From an uncultured Treponema sp. (GTDB lineage: Bacteria; Spirochaetota; Spirochaetia; Treponematales; Treponemataceae): a stretch of 12,880 nt of DNA. A program made the translations under genes and the position numbers. The notes below the pieces were generated by a model. The model saw only the letters and a list, made by a program, of their open reading frames with translations, searched no databases and had not been told where the DNA came from. The stretch's first letter is position 1. Each line of letters begins with the position of its first letter. This document shows, one piece after another, positions 7,224 through 12,880 of this stretch. The stretch covers positions 1 through 12,880 of the forward strand of contig CALDID010000147.1 of NCBI GenBank assembly GCA_937901865.1. The letters are read 5' to 3'.

Positions 7224-7240
7224 AGGCAGAACCTCTTTTA
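7222..7240 (+). terminator. Short terminator-like hairpin after the activating-enzyme gene
   Basis: AGAGG (7222-7226) and CCTCT (7232-7236) pair around a 5-nt loop, followed by TTTAT. The stem begins within the stop codon of the upstream gene. The stem is only 5 bp, so partial termination or transcript processing is more likely than a full stop. Confidence 0.35.
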
Positions 7241-7253
7241 TAAATACAATGCC

Positions 7254-7287
7254 GCAGCAAGAGAAACAGAATAAAAACTCTTGCTGC
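7254..7287 (+). promoter_or_regulatory. 10-bp stem-loop immediately upstream of the encapsulin RBS
   Basis: GCAGCAAGAG (7254-7263) and CTCTTGCTGC (7278-7287) are perfect complements around a 14-nt A-rich loop. The right arm touches the AAGGAG Shine-Dalgarno (7288-7293) without covering it. There is no U-tract, so it is probably not a terminator. A 5'-protecting or processing hairpin that raises shell expression over the upstream enzymes is a reasonable inference, since a shell needs about 60 subunits. Confidence 0.65.
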
Positions 7288-7301
7288 AAGGAGAAATTAA
7301 A

Positions 7302-8252
7302 ATGGCAGAAGACACACTCAATGCACTTGGCGCGAATGCCGCGTACAATTTGGCGAACGTTACAAAGACTGCACCGCAGTACGGGGCACTTACGCCGAAA
7401 TGGCTCACGAAGTTCCTTGAGTTCAAGGGCTTGGAAACAGGTCTTTATCGCGTGAATAAGGTCGTGGAGGGAGAAACTCCGCTCGACGTGCTTTGCTCAT
7501 CAGAAAAAAAGAGCGACATCATTCCTTCAGGCTTCGTGCAGTACGAGGAAAAGCCGAGAGAATATCGCCTCAACTCAATCAGCACGATTATCAACGTGAA
7601 TACCGCCGTGGAAGATGTGTATTCAGCGCCGTTTGACCAAGTGAAAGAGCAGCTCAATCTCGCGATTGAATCTTTGCGCGAAAGACAGGAGAGCCAGCTC
7701 ATCAACAACGACGATTATGGTCTTTTGAAGAACATTGCCGAAAGCCAGCACATTCAGACAATCCGCGACGACGGCAGACCAACTCCAGATGACCTCGACG
7801 AGCTTATCAGCAAAGTGTGGAAAGAGCCGAGTTTCTTCCTCGCACACCCGAGAGCAATCGCGGCATTTGAGCGCGAGGCGACGCGGCGGGGTGTGCCTCC
7901 TGTTACGGCGAACATCGCAGGTGGCACGTTCCTCACATGGCGCGGAATCCCGATTGTGCCGACAGATAAGCTCCTTGTGGATGGACTCAAAAAGCCTACA
8001 AGCAAGAGCGGCAAGACGAACATTCTCCTCGTGCGTTCTGGCGAAGCAAAACGTGGCGTAGTCGGTCTTTATCAGGCGAACCTCAAGAACGAGGCTTCTC
8101 GCGGTCTTTCTGTGCGCTTCCGCGGAATCGACGACAAGGGCGTTGCTTCATATCTCCTTTCGCTCTACTGCTCTGCGGCAATCCTTGCGGACGACGCAAT
8201 CGCCGTGCTTGAGGACGTAGAGGTGGGTAACTATTATGACTACGCAGACTGA
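7302..8252 (+). CDS. Family 2A encapsulin shell protein (SrpI-like)
   Basis: A 316-residue HK97-fold shell protein that self-assembles into a protein nanocompartment. The sequence follows the cyanobacterial SrpI pattern closely along its whole length: an N-terminal arm with NVTKTAPQYGALTPKWL, then GLYRVNKV, PREYRLNSISTIINVNT, LRERQESQLINNDDYGLL, PTPDDLDELISKVWKEPSFF, REATRRGVPP, GIPIVPTDK and a C-terminal LADDAIAVLEDVEV. Family 2A shells enclose cysteine desulfurases and are reported to store elemental sulfur. The start at 7302 has AAGGAG at 7288-7293 and a strong hairpin before it. The gene overlaps the cargo gene by 17 bp. No CRP-like cNMP-binding domain (as in family 2B) is present. Older annotations may misname this family as Crp/Fnr regulators. 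Confidence 0.95.
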   Translation: MAEDTLNALGANAAYNLANVTKTAPQYGALTPKWLTKFLEFKGLETGLYRVNKVVEGETPLDVLCSSEKKSDIIPSGFVQYEEKPREYRLNSISTIINVNTAVEDVYSAPFDQVKEQLNLAIESLRERQESQLINNDDYGLLKNIAESQHIQTIRDDGRPTPDDLDELISKVWKEPSFFLAHPRAIAAFEREATRRGVPPVTANIAGGTFLTWRGIPIVPTDKLLVDGLKKPTSKSGKTNILLVRSGEAKRGVVGLYQANLKNEASRGLSVRFRGIDDKGVASYLLSLYCSAAILADDAIAVLEDVEVGNYYDYAD

Positions 8253-9894
8253 TTTTTCCCTCGCGGGACTGGGCTTGCCGAGCGAAACCGAGCTTGAAAC
8301 GCTCGCGGGCAGCCTGTTCAGCGACTTCGACCCGATAACCTGCGCGAGAGGAATCGAGTCCCTTGCGGAGAGCGGCGACACTGCAGTAATCAATCGTGCG
8401 GCGCAAAAGGCACAGTCGGTTTTCGGCTCAAGCGATTACGAGCGCGTCGTTGATTCTCTCGTGCTTGATTACAATCTGCCAGAGTCGCAGACTACAATCT
8501 GCCAGTGTCGCAGACTACAATCTGCCAGTGTCGCAGACTACAATCTGCCGACAGCGCAGGTGTATAGTCCAGCGGTTCTCTCGCAATCGCAAGCTGCGGA
8601 GCAGGAAAAGCACGGCGCACAGCCAAAGCAGAGTGCAAAAGACGAGCGCATTTCTGGCACGTCGGCGCATACGCAAATTGGCACGAAAACGCTGGAGCAA
8701 ATCCGCGCAGACTTCCCGATTTTGCAGGAGCGCGTGAATGGAAAGCAGCTTGTTTGGCTTGACAACGGCGCGACGACGCAGCGACCGCGGCAGGTTATCG
8801 ACCGGCTTGTGTATTACTACGAGCACGAAAACTCGAACGTCCACCGCGGCGTTCACGAGCTTGCCGACCGTTCGACCGACGCGATGGAAAAGGCACGGCA
8901 GACGGTGGCGGATTTTATCGGCGCGCCCAGTGCGGAAAATATCGTTTTTGTGCGCGGCACGACCGAGGCGATAAACCTTGTGGCGAACGCATACGTCAAG
9001 CAATACCTCCAGCCTGACGACGAAATCATCGTGACGCTGCTGGAGCACCACGCGAACATCGTGCCGTGGCAGCTCATTGCGCAGGAAACGGGCGCGGTCA
9101 TCAAGGTCGCTCCGATTGACGAAAGCGGGCAGATTATCTTGAGCGAATACGAAAAGCTCTTTACTCCGCGCACGAAATTTGCTTCGGCAACGCAGGTATC
9201 GAACGCGCTCGGCACGATTACGCCAGTTGCCGAGATGATTCAGATTGCACATCGACACGGCGTTCCAATTCTTATCGACGGCGCGCAGAGCGTGGCGCAT
9301 ATCCCTGTGAATGTGAGTGTACTCGACGCGGACTTCTTTGTATTCAGTGGACACAAGATTTACTCCCCTACGGGCGTGGGCGTGGTCTACGGCAAGAAAG
9401 AGCTGTTGGCGGTGGCGAAACCGTATCAGGGCGGCGGCAATATGATTAAGGACGTTACGTTTGAGCGCACGATTTACAACGAAGCTCCTGCCAAGTTTGA
9501 GGCGGGCACGGCGGCGATTGCGCAGATTGTGGGCTTGGGCGCGGCTTTGGAATACGTCAGCGCAATCGGGATTGCGGACATCGGGCGCTACGAGCACGAA
9601 CTCACGCAGTATGCGATGGGCGAAATGCGCAAAATCCCGAGTTTGCACCTCATCGGCAACGCGACGCAGAAAGCGGGCGTGCTTTCGTTCGTCATGGACG
9701 GACACGACATCTTTGAAATCGGCGAGTACCTCAACCGCTTCGGCATTGCGGTGCGCTCTGGTCATCACTGCGCACAGCCTGTGCTTCGGCACTATGGCTT
9801 AGAAGGCACAGTGCGACCTACGCTCGCAGTCTACAACAGCACTGAGGACATCGACGAGATGGTCAAGGCTCTGTGGAGCTTGAGCGCAAAATAG
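8236..9894 (+). CDS. Encapsulated SufS-like cysteine desulfurase with N-terminal targeting region
   Basis: A 552-residue PLP enzyme that removes sulfur from L-cysteine as a persulfide, giving alanine. Residues 150-552 form a SufS-type desulfurase: EHHAN (270-274), the cofactor aspartate D348 in LIDGAQ, the PLP lysine K374 in SGHKIYSPTG, and the catalytic C512 in RSGHHCAQP. Standalone SufS is about 400 residues. The extra 150 at the N-terminus, starting with a conserved-looking LPSETELETLAGSLF (14-28) and continuing into a low-complexity linker, is the hallmark of family 2A cargo and probably binds the inner shell face. The linker contains a 23-bp DNA repeat. The ATG at 8236 lies inside the shell gene behind AGGTGG, implying translational coupling. 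Confidence 0.94.
   Translation: MTTQTDFSLAGLGLPSETELETLAGSLFSDFDPITCARGIESLAESGDTAVINRAAQKAQSVFGSSDYERVVDSLVLDYNLPESQTTICQCRRLQSASVADYNLPTAQVYSPAVLSQSQAAEQEKHGAQPKQSAKDERISGTSAHTQIGTKTLEQIRADFPILQERVNGKQLVWLDNGATTQRPRQVIDRLVYYYEHENSNVHRGVHELADRSTDAMEKARQTVADFIGAPSAENIVFVRGTTEAINLVANAYVKQYLQPDDEIIVTLLEHHANIVPWQLIAQETGAVIKVAPIDESGQIILSEYEKLFTPRTKFASATQVSNALGTITPVAEMIQIAHRHGVPILIDGAQSVAHIPVNVSVLDADFFVFSGHKIYSPTGVGVVYGKKELLAVAKPYQGGGNMIKDVTFERTIYNEAPAKFEAGTAAIAQIVGLGAALEYVSAIGIADIGRYEHELTQYAMGEMRKIPSLHLIGNATQKAGVLSFVMDGHDIFEIGEYLNRFGIAVRSGHHCAQPVLRHYGLEGTVRPTLAVYNSTEDIDEMVKALWSLSAK
8467..8558 (+). repeat. Four tandem 23-bp units inside the cargo linker
   Basis: Units run at 8467-8489, 8490-8512, 8513-8535 and 8536-8558. 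The middle two are identical and the outer two differ at a few bases. Because 23 is not a multiple of three, the copies are read in successive frames: DYNLPESQ, then TTICQCRR, then LQSASVAD, then YNLP again. Three added copies (69 bp) preserve frame, so the gene stays open. Each unit boundary holds a short dyad, GCAGA...TCTGC. Confidence 0.9.
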
Positions 9895-9906
9895 AAGCGG
9901 CACGCT

Positions 9907-9949
9907 ATAAACCAATCTGAGCGGATTAGCTTGGATTGGTTTATTTGTG
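9907..9949 (+). terminator. Terminator of the encapsulin operon
   Basis: ATAAACCAATC (9907-9917) and GATTGGTTTAT (9934-9944) form a perfect 11-bp stem with a 16-nt loop, followed by a T-rich stretch. It sits 13 bp after the desulfurase stop codon. The A-rich left arm could let it work in both directions. Confidence 0.65.
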
Positions 9950-9991
9950 TTGTGTGAAAATAAAGCGAGAGAAACGCGAAAAGGAGAGAAA

Positions 9992-11134
9992 ATGGAATTA
10001 TCGATTGAAACAAAGTGCGTACACACGGGCGATAGCGAAGAGCGCAAAAGCAATTTCGGTGCGCTAAGCTATCCGATATACCAAACAGCGACATTTGCGC
10101 ACACAGCAGTCGGCGAAGGTTCTGCTTTCAACTATTCCCGACTGCAAAATCCTACTCGCGCACAACTCGAAAAATTGCTCTGCTCCCTTGAGGGCGGAAA
10201 TGCTGCGTTTGCACTTTCAAGCGGAATGGCGGCGATAAGCACCGTTATGGAGCTTTTTGAAGCAGGAAATCATCTTATTGTTGATTCTGACCTTTACGGC
10301 GGCACAAGCAGCCTTTTTCAGACTGTTGTCGAAAAAAACGGCATTGAACTAACCCGAGCAGATTTAAGTAGCTGCAACATTGAAGAGCTGTTTACGCCTA
10401 AAACTCGCGCCGTCTATCTTGAAACTCCGACGAACCCAACAATGCGCGTTTCTGACATCGCAGCCATTGCAAAAGCTACGAAAACACATCGCGCGCTTTT
10501 AATCGTCGATAACACATTTCTTTCCCCCTATTTTCAAAATCCTCTTTCACTCGGCGCAGACATCGTTATTCACTCAGGCACAAAGTTCCTCGCAGGGCAT
10601 AACGATACTCTTTCTGGTTTCATTGTCGTAAAAAGCGAGCTTCTCAAAGAGCGTCTTCGTCTTCTCGTGCAAACAATGGGGGCAGTTTTATCGCCATTTG
10701 ATTCGTGGCTTGTTTTGCGGGGGATAAAAACGCTTTCTCTGCGTATGGAAAAAGCGCAAGAAAATGCAATGAAAATCGCACAATGGCTTGAAACGCACCC
10801 TTGTGTAACGAAAGTCATCTATCCAGGTCTTGAGTGCCACAAAGGCTATGAGCTGATGAAAAAGCAAGCAAGAGGTTTCGGATCAATGATTACTTTCGAT
10901 GTTGAGAGCGCAGAAAAGGCAAAAGATATTTTGCGCCGCGTAGAACTGCTTACATTCGCCGAAAGTCTTGGCGGAACAGAAAGCCTTATCACTTATCCAG
11001 TAACGCAGACACACGCCGATGTACCTGAAGAGATACGACTGAAAAACGGCATTACTGACTCAACTCTGCGTCTTTCTGTCGGTATCGAAAATGCAGATGA
11101 TTTAATCGCAGATTTGAAGAATGCATTTTCGTGA
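9992..11134 (+). CDS. Cystathionine gamma-synthase/gamma-lyase family PLP enzyme
   Basis: A 380-residue fold-type I PLP enzyme of the Cys/Met metabolism family. Features are YSRLQNPT (49-56, which contacts PLP across the dimer), SSGMAA (77-82), the D173 region IVDNTFLSP, the PLP lysine K198 in HSGTKFLAGH, and SLGGTESL near the C-terminus. The length fits cystathionine gamma-synthase, gamma-lyase or beta-lyase better than the longer O-acetylhomoserine sulfhydrylases. Its task is therefore transsulfuration or desulfhydration of sulfur amino acids in the cytoplasm; the direction cannot be told from sequence. The start at 9992 has AAGGAG at 9981-9986. It follows the terminator at 9907-9949, so it may be transcribed separately or by readthrough. 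Its codons are more A/T-ending than those of the encapsulin genes. Confidence 0.88.
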   Translation: MELSIETKCVHTGDSEERKSNFGALSYPIYQTATFAHTAVGEGSAFNYSRLQNPTRAQLEKLLCSLEGGNAAFALSSGMAAISTVMELFEAGNHLIVDSDLYGGTSSLFQTVVEKNGIELTRADLSSCNIEELFTPKTRAVYLETPTNPTMRVSDIAAIAKATKTHRALLIVDNTFLSPYFQNPLSLGADIVIHSGTKFLAGHNDTLSGFIVVKSELLKERLRLLVQTMGAVLSPFDSWLVLRGIKTLSLRMEKAQENAMKIAQWLETHPCVTKVIYPGLECHKGYELMKKQARGFGSMITFDVESAEKAKDILRRVELLTFAESLGGTESLITYPVTQTHADVPEEIRLKNGITDSTLRLSVGIENADDLIADLKNAFS

Positions 11135-11225
11135 TATACGATAAAGTTTTTTTCGTATCTGTATTTATCGCAGAAAAAAGTAGATAGGATCAGGATAAAT
11201 CCAAAATCCTATCTTGTCAAGGCTT
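11135..11225 (+). terminator. Two successive hairpins after the PLP-enzyme gene
   Basis: The first hairpin pairs CGATAAA (11139-11145) with TTTATCG (11164-11170). The second, stronger one pairs AGATAGGAT (11182-11190) with ATCCTATCT (11206-11214), and its loop holds a nested GGAT-AA-ATCC palindrome. A run of five T follows about 10 nt later. Together they probably end the transcript. No gene is visible from 11135 to 11405. Confidence 0.45.
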
Positions 11226-11271
11226 TTTGTCGCTGAAAATTCTAAAAAAGAAAAAGTAGACAAAAAGAAAA

Positions 11272-11325
<54 letters not shown>

Positions 11326-11327
11326 GT

Positions 11328-11428
11328 CAGTAAAAAATTATTTTTTCGATTTATTTTTTATTTTTTTTATTAAGTTATCCACATTTTGCGGCGAATTTGA
11401 ATTTTATGATTGTGGATAATGTGGAAAA
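11328..11428. promoter_or_regulatory. AT-rich tract with three DnaA-box-like sites
   Basis: A very A/T-rich stretch (about 11331-11374) is followed by a perfect consensus DnaA box TTATCCACA at 11375-11383. A second perfect box lies on the opposite strand at 11411-11419, and an adjoining TTTTCCACA on the opposite strand at 11420-11428 fits the TTWTNCACA consensus. The latter two fall within the first codons of the transposase frame. The arrangement resembles a small origin or DnaA-binding site, but no replication gene is nearby and an unrelated protein could use the same motif. Confidence 0.4.
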
Positions 11429-12140
11429 GTCAGACAAAAGGCAACTCAAACAAAAATATATCCCGATGTGTTTTCGCGGCGAAATTTCCATAAAACAAGC
11501 CTCCGAAAAAATCGGAATAAAGTATAATTCTGTTTGGCGACTCAAAAAGCGATTTTCTCAACACGGCGAAGCCATTTTCATTCATGGCAACACAGGCAGA
11601 AGCCCAAAAAACACACGGCACGACGATAACGAGATTTTCGATTTTTACAAGGCGCATTTTGACGGCTCTCCTTTTATGGTCTGCCGTGATTATTATTCAC
11701 GATTTTGCTCGGCGGTGTCTTATTCCAAAGTCTACCGCGTTTTGACTTCTCACAATATTCTTTCGCCTCGCGCGAGAGTTCCGAAAGCCGAAAAGAAAAA
11801 GCATTTGCCACGAAAAGAGCGGGAATATGAAGGCGAATTGTTGCAGATTGACGGCTGTACACATCGCTGGCTTATCGGCAAAGGCAAAACGACGATACAC
11901 GGCGCAGTTGACGACGCAACGCACAAAATCACGGCGTTGTATATGGCGGAAAACGAGTGCAGACTTGGCTACAATGAGCTTTTAAGACGGACAGCGGAAA
12001 AATGCGGCGGCGTGCCAAATGCGATATATAGCGACCGCTCGGCGTGTTTTTTCACCACAAAGACGGCGAGCGTGTCGATTGAAGAGCAACTTTCGGGGTT
12101 TGAGAAATCGCCGACACAATGGCAGACGCTCGCAAAGCAA
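11406..12140 (+). pseudogene. Truncated DDE transposase (ISNCY/integrase-core type)
   Basis: About 245 residues of a transposase with an N-terminal helix-turn-helix (ISIKQASEKIGIKYNSVWRL, 28-47) and an integrase-like catalytic core. The first catalytic aspartate is D149 (QIDG), followed by AVDDATHKITAL, and the second is D210 (YSDRS). The expected downstream SPQAKGR-E segment, carrying the catalytic glutamate, and the C-terminal domain are missing. Transposase similarity stops near residue 245. The frame then runs on to 12359, but that extension is antisense to a cas3 fragment and is not transposase-like. No clear Shine-Dalgarno precedes the ATG at 11406, and no terminal inverted repeat could be assigned. 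The element is therefore dead: its right part was lost in a deletion, rearrangement or assembly join. Confidence 0.75.
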
Positions 12141-12238
12141 GCGGCTTTCTTAGCGACATTTTCAAGATGTTCTGTTAGAGATTGCGTTTTTGAACCATCT
12201 TCGCTTTTATGCGCAATAAATTTATCCATATATTTCAT
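12131..12238 (-). pseudogene. cas3: Cas3 N-terminal stub (type I CRISPR HD nuclease)
   Basis: Read on the minus strand from ATG 12238, about 36 codons encode MKYMDKFIAHKSEDG, then TQSLTEHLENVAKKAACFA. IAH, the ED-x-Q-SL spacing and EHLxxVA are the typical start of the Cas3 HD domain, as in type I-C systems. The next residues are antisense transposase, so the gene is cut before the GLLHDxGK histidine-aspartate motif and the helicase. It lies next to a type I-C-like CRISPR repeat, which supports the call. No strong Shine-Dalgarno is visible before the ATG. The junction with the transposase is within about 12131-12141. Confidence 0.72.
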
Positions 12239-12423
12239 TATAAAACATAAAATACTATTTTTAATGATTTTTTCAAAAAATCGCGAATGGGAAGCAAACA
12301 TATATATTGCAATTTTTAATTGTATGCAGTACAATAACTTATATTTTCTAATGCCATAAAAAGAGTAGGTTCGCGGAAAATACTGTTTAACCTTTTATTT
12401 TATGAAGAATTAGAAGATATATT
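12239..12423 (+). promoter_or_regulatory. Probable CRISPR leader
   Basis: An A/T-rich, non-coding 185 bp between the cas3 start and the first repeat. The repeats end in ATTGAAAC on this strand, so the array is read rightwards and the leader belongs on this side. GGTTCGCGGAAA lies about 50 bp before the first repeat. TGCAGTACAAT upstream could supply a -10 element. The leader assignment is inferred from position and composition. Confidence 0.5.
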
Positions 12424-12518
12424 GTCGCTCCTTCACGGGAGCGTGAATTGAAACGTATTGTAATTAAAATATATCCGCGCGTGATTTGTCGCTCCTTCAC
12501 GGGAGCGTGAATTGAAAC
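12424..12518 (+). CRISPR. Two type I-C-like CRISPR repeats with one complete spacer
   Basis: Identical 31-nt repeats at 12424-12454 and 12488-12518 begin GTCGCTCC, hold a CGCTCC/GGAGCG stem and end ATTGAAAC. This is the classic type I-C repeat form, and ATTGAAAC would become the crRNA 5' handle. Two more bases (TT) upstream also match. The first spacer (12455-12487) is 33 nt, giving a 64-nt period. A third repeat would be expected near 12552 but is absent: sequence continues as phage coding DNA. No intact cas genes are in the window, only the cas3 stub to the left. Confidence 0.92.
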
Positions 12519-12770
12519 TATTTGTTGCGTGATACTGTCGCGCTGTCGTATGTGAGAGCTTTTGATGCGCCTAATGATAATGCTGCTGTTCGCTATGTTG
12601 TTGATTTATATGGTAAACAACCGCATTTTGGCGATTTGGAGTTGTATCGTACTGGTTTTGCTTATGATTTGCAGACTGGTGATGTTGACAAGGTGTCTGG
12701 TAAGGTTTGTGTTGCGTTACCTCCTCAGCCTGTCGCTCCATCAATCGACGCTCAGCTGAATAAGGAGTAA
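12519..12770 (+). CDS. Gokushovirus VP5-like protein, 5' end missing
   Basis: An 83-codon open segment beginning directly at the CRISPR repeat boundary, with no ATG. Residues read LLRDTVALSYVRAFDAPND, then AAVRYVVDLY, then GDLELYRTGFAYDLQTG. The pattern of a leading RD, PND-x-AA-x-R, then D-x-x-LYR-x-G-x-x-D-x-x-TG fits the small VP5 non-structural protein of gokushoviruses, which lies near the capsid gene. Only a few N-terminal residues appear to be missing. Codon use is strongly T-ending (GAT, TAT, GTT, GCT), unlike all bacterial genes to the left. The gene ends 6 bp before the capsid gene, whose Shine-Dalgarno overlaps its last codons. Confidence 0.62.
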   Translation, partial: YLLRDTVALSYVRAFDAPNDNAAVRYVVDLYGKQPHFGDLELYRTGFAYDLQTGDVDKVSGKVCVALPPQPVAPSIDAQLNKE

Positions 12771-12776
12771 TTAGCT

Positions 12777-12880
12777 ATGGCTCAGCAGTTGGATAATGAA
12801 GGTTTTGACACTGGCAGCAATTACAAATTTGCTGATAAAATGATTCGGCCGAGTTTTCCGCGGTCTACTTTTGACTTGTC
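12777..12880 (+). CDS. Gokushovirus major capsid protein VP1, N-terminal fragment
   Basis: An ATG at 12777, 9 bp after AAGGAG (12762-12767), opens a frame that runs off the window after 34 codons. The readable peptide ends in PSFPRSTFDLS, matching the conserved N-terminal R-S-x-F-D-x-S signature that begins the major capsid protein of gokushoviruses. In those viruses the protein forms the T=1 icosahedral shell. The preceding VP5-like gene and the same T-ending codon bias support the assignment. The fragment is short, so it rests on the motif and gene order. Confidence 0.7.
   Translation, partial: MAQQLDNEGFDTGSNYKFADKMIRPSFPRSTFDL

Noticed and set aside
8515..9792. A 425-codon open frame on the minus strand opposite the cysteine desulfurase gene
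   Set aside because: It is arginine- and histidine-rich with no recognisable domain and lies wholly antisense to a clear PLP enzyme; biased codon use of the real gene explains it.
9992..11134. O-acetylhomoserine sulfhydrylase (MetY), which would complete a Wolinella-like carrier-dependent homocysteine pathway
   Set aside because: At 380 residues the protein is shorter than usual MetY enzymes and its motifs fit cystathionine gamma-synthase/lyase better; the CysM-like gene is a more natural carrier partner.
12141..12359. The C-terminal 73 residues of the transposase frame as part of a functional protein
   Set aside because: They lack the catalytic glutamate region and are antisense to the cas3 stub and leader, so the continuation is accidental.
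12519..12880. A genuine integrated gokushovirus prophage
   Set aside because: The phage gene begins without its start codon exactly at a CRISPR repeat end, as expected for a spacer-bridged assembly path; known integrated gokushoviruses use dif-type sites. It is kept as a finding because reads could still prove it real.

Overview
The window is bacterial chromosomal DNA, moderate in GC, with strong Shine-Dalgarno sites and clear sigma-70-type promoters. A spirochaete such as Treponema is my best guess for the host, but this is an impression from gene content and repeat style; nothing in the window proves it. The last 360 bases are different: they read as a single-stranded DNA phage (gokushovirus, Microviridae) joined directly to a CRISPR repeat.

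Layout. 1-195: intergenic palindromes, including an array with an exact 23-bp pitch. 196-2938 (minus strand): a LacI-family regulator followed by an FGGY sugar kinase, probably one sugar-catabolic unit. 2939-3297: a divergent intergenic region with a promoter for each side and, between them, seven short palindromes at a 22-23 bp pitch. 3298-9894 (plus strand): sulfur-assimilation genes in the order serine acetyltransferase, CysM-like cysteine synthase, JAMM/Mec-type protease, CysO/ThiS-like sulfur carrier, MoeB-rhodanese activating enzyme, family 2A encapsulin shell, encapsulated SufS-like cysteine desulfurase. A strong hairpin terminator follows. 9992-11134: a cystathionine gamma-synthase/lyase-family PLP enzyme. 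11135-11405: no gene, but hairpins, a (ATATGT)9 microsatellite, an AT-rich tract and DnaA-box-like sites. 11406-12140: a transposase lacking its 3' part. 12131-12238 (minus): the N-terminal stub of a cas3 gene, hidden antisense under the end of the transposase reading frame. 12239-12518: a CRISPR leader and two type I-C-like repeats. 12519-12880: gokushovirus VP5-like and major-capsid-protein fragments.

How it works together (inference from known families). Serine acetyltransferase makes O-acetylserine. MoeB-rhodanese adenylates the carrier protein and converts its C-terminus to a thiocarboxylate. CysM uses that thiocarboxylate as sulfur donor, and the JAMM protease releases cysteine from the carrier, as in the Mycobacterium CysM-CysO-Mec pathway. 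The cysteine desulfurase inside the encapsulin takes sulfur off cysteine, and family 2A shells are reported to hold elemental sulfur. Together the operon looks like a sulfur buffer that can both store sulfur from cysteine and rebuild cysteine. The carrier ends in Gly-Gly-Arg-Leu rather than Gly-Gly, so the protease probably also has to trim it before use.

The right end probably records a CRISPR spacer against a gokushovirus. The abrupt join is most easily explained as an assembly path leaving the array through the shared spacer, not as a real prophage.
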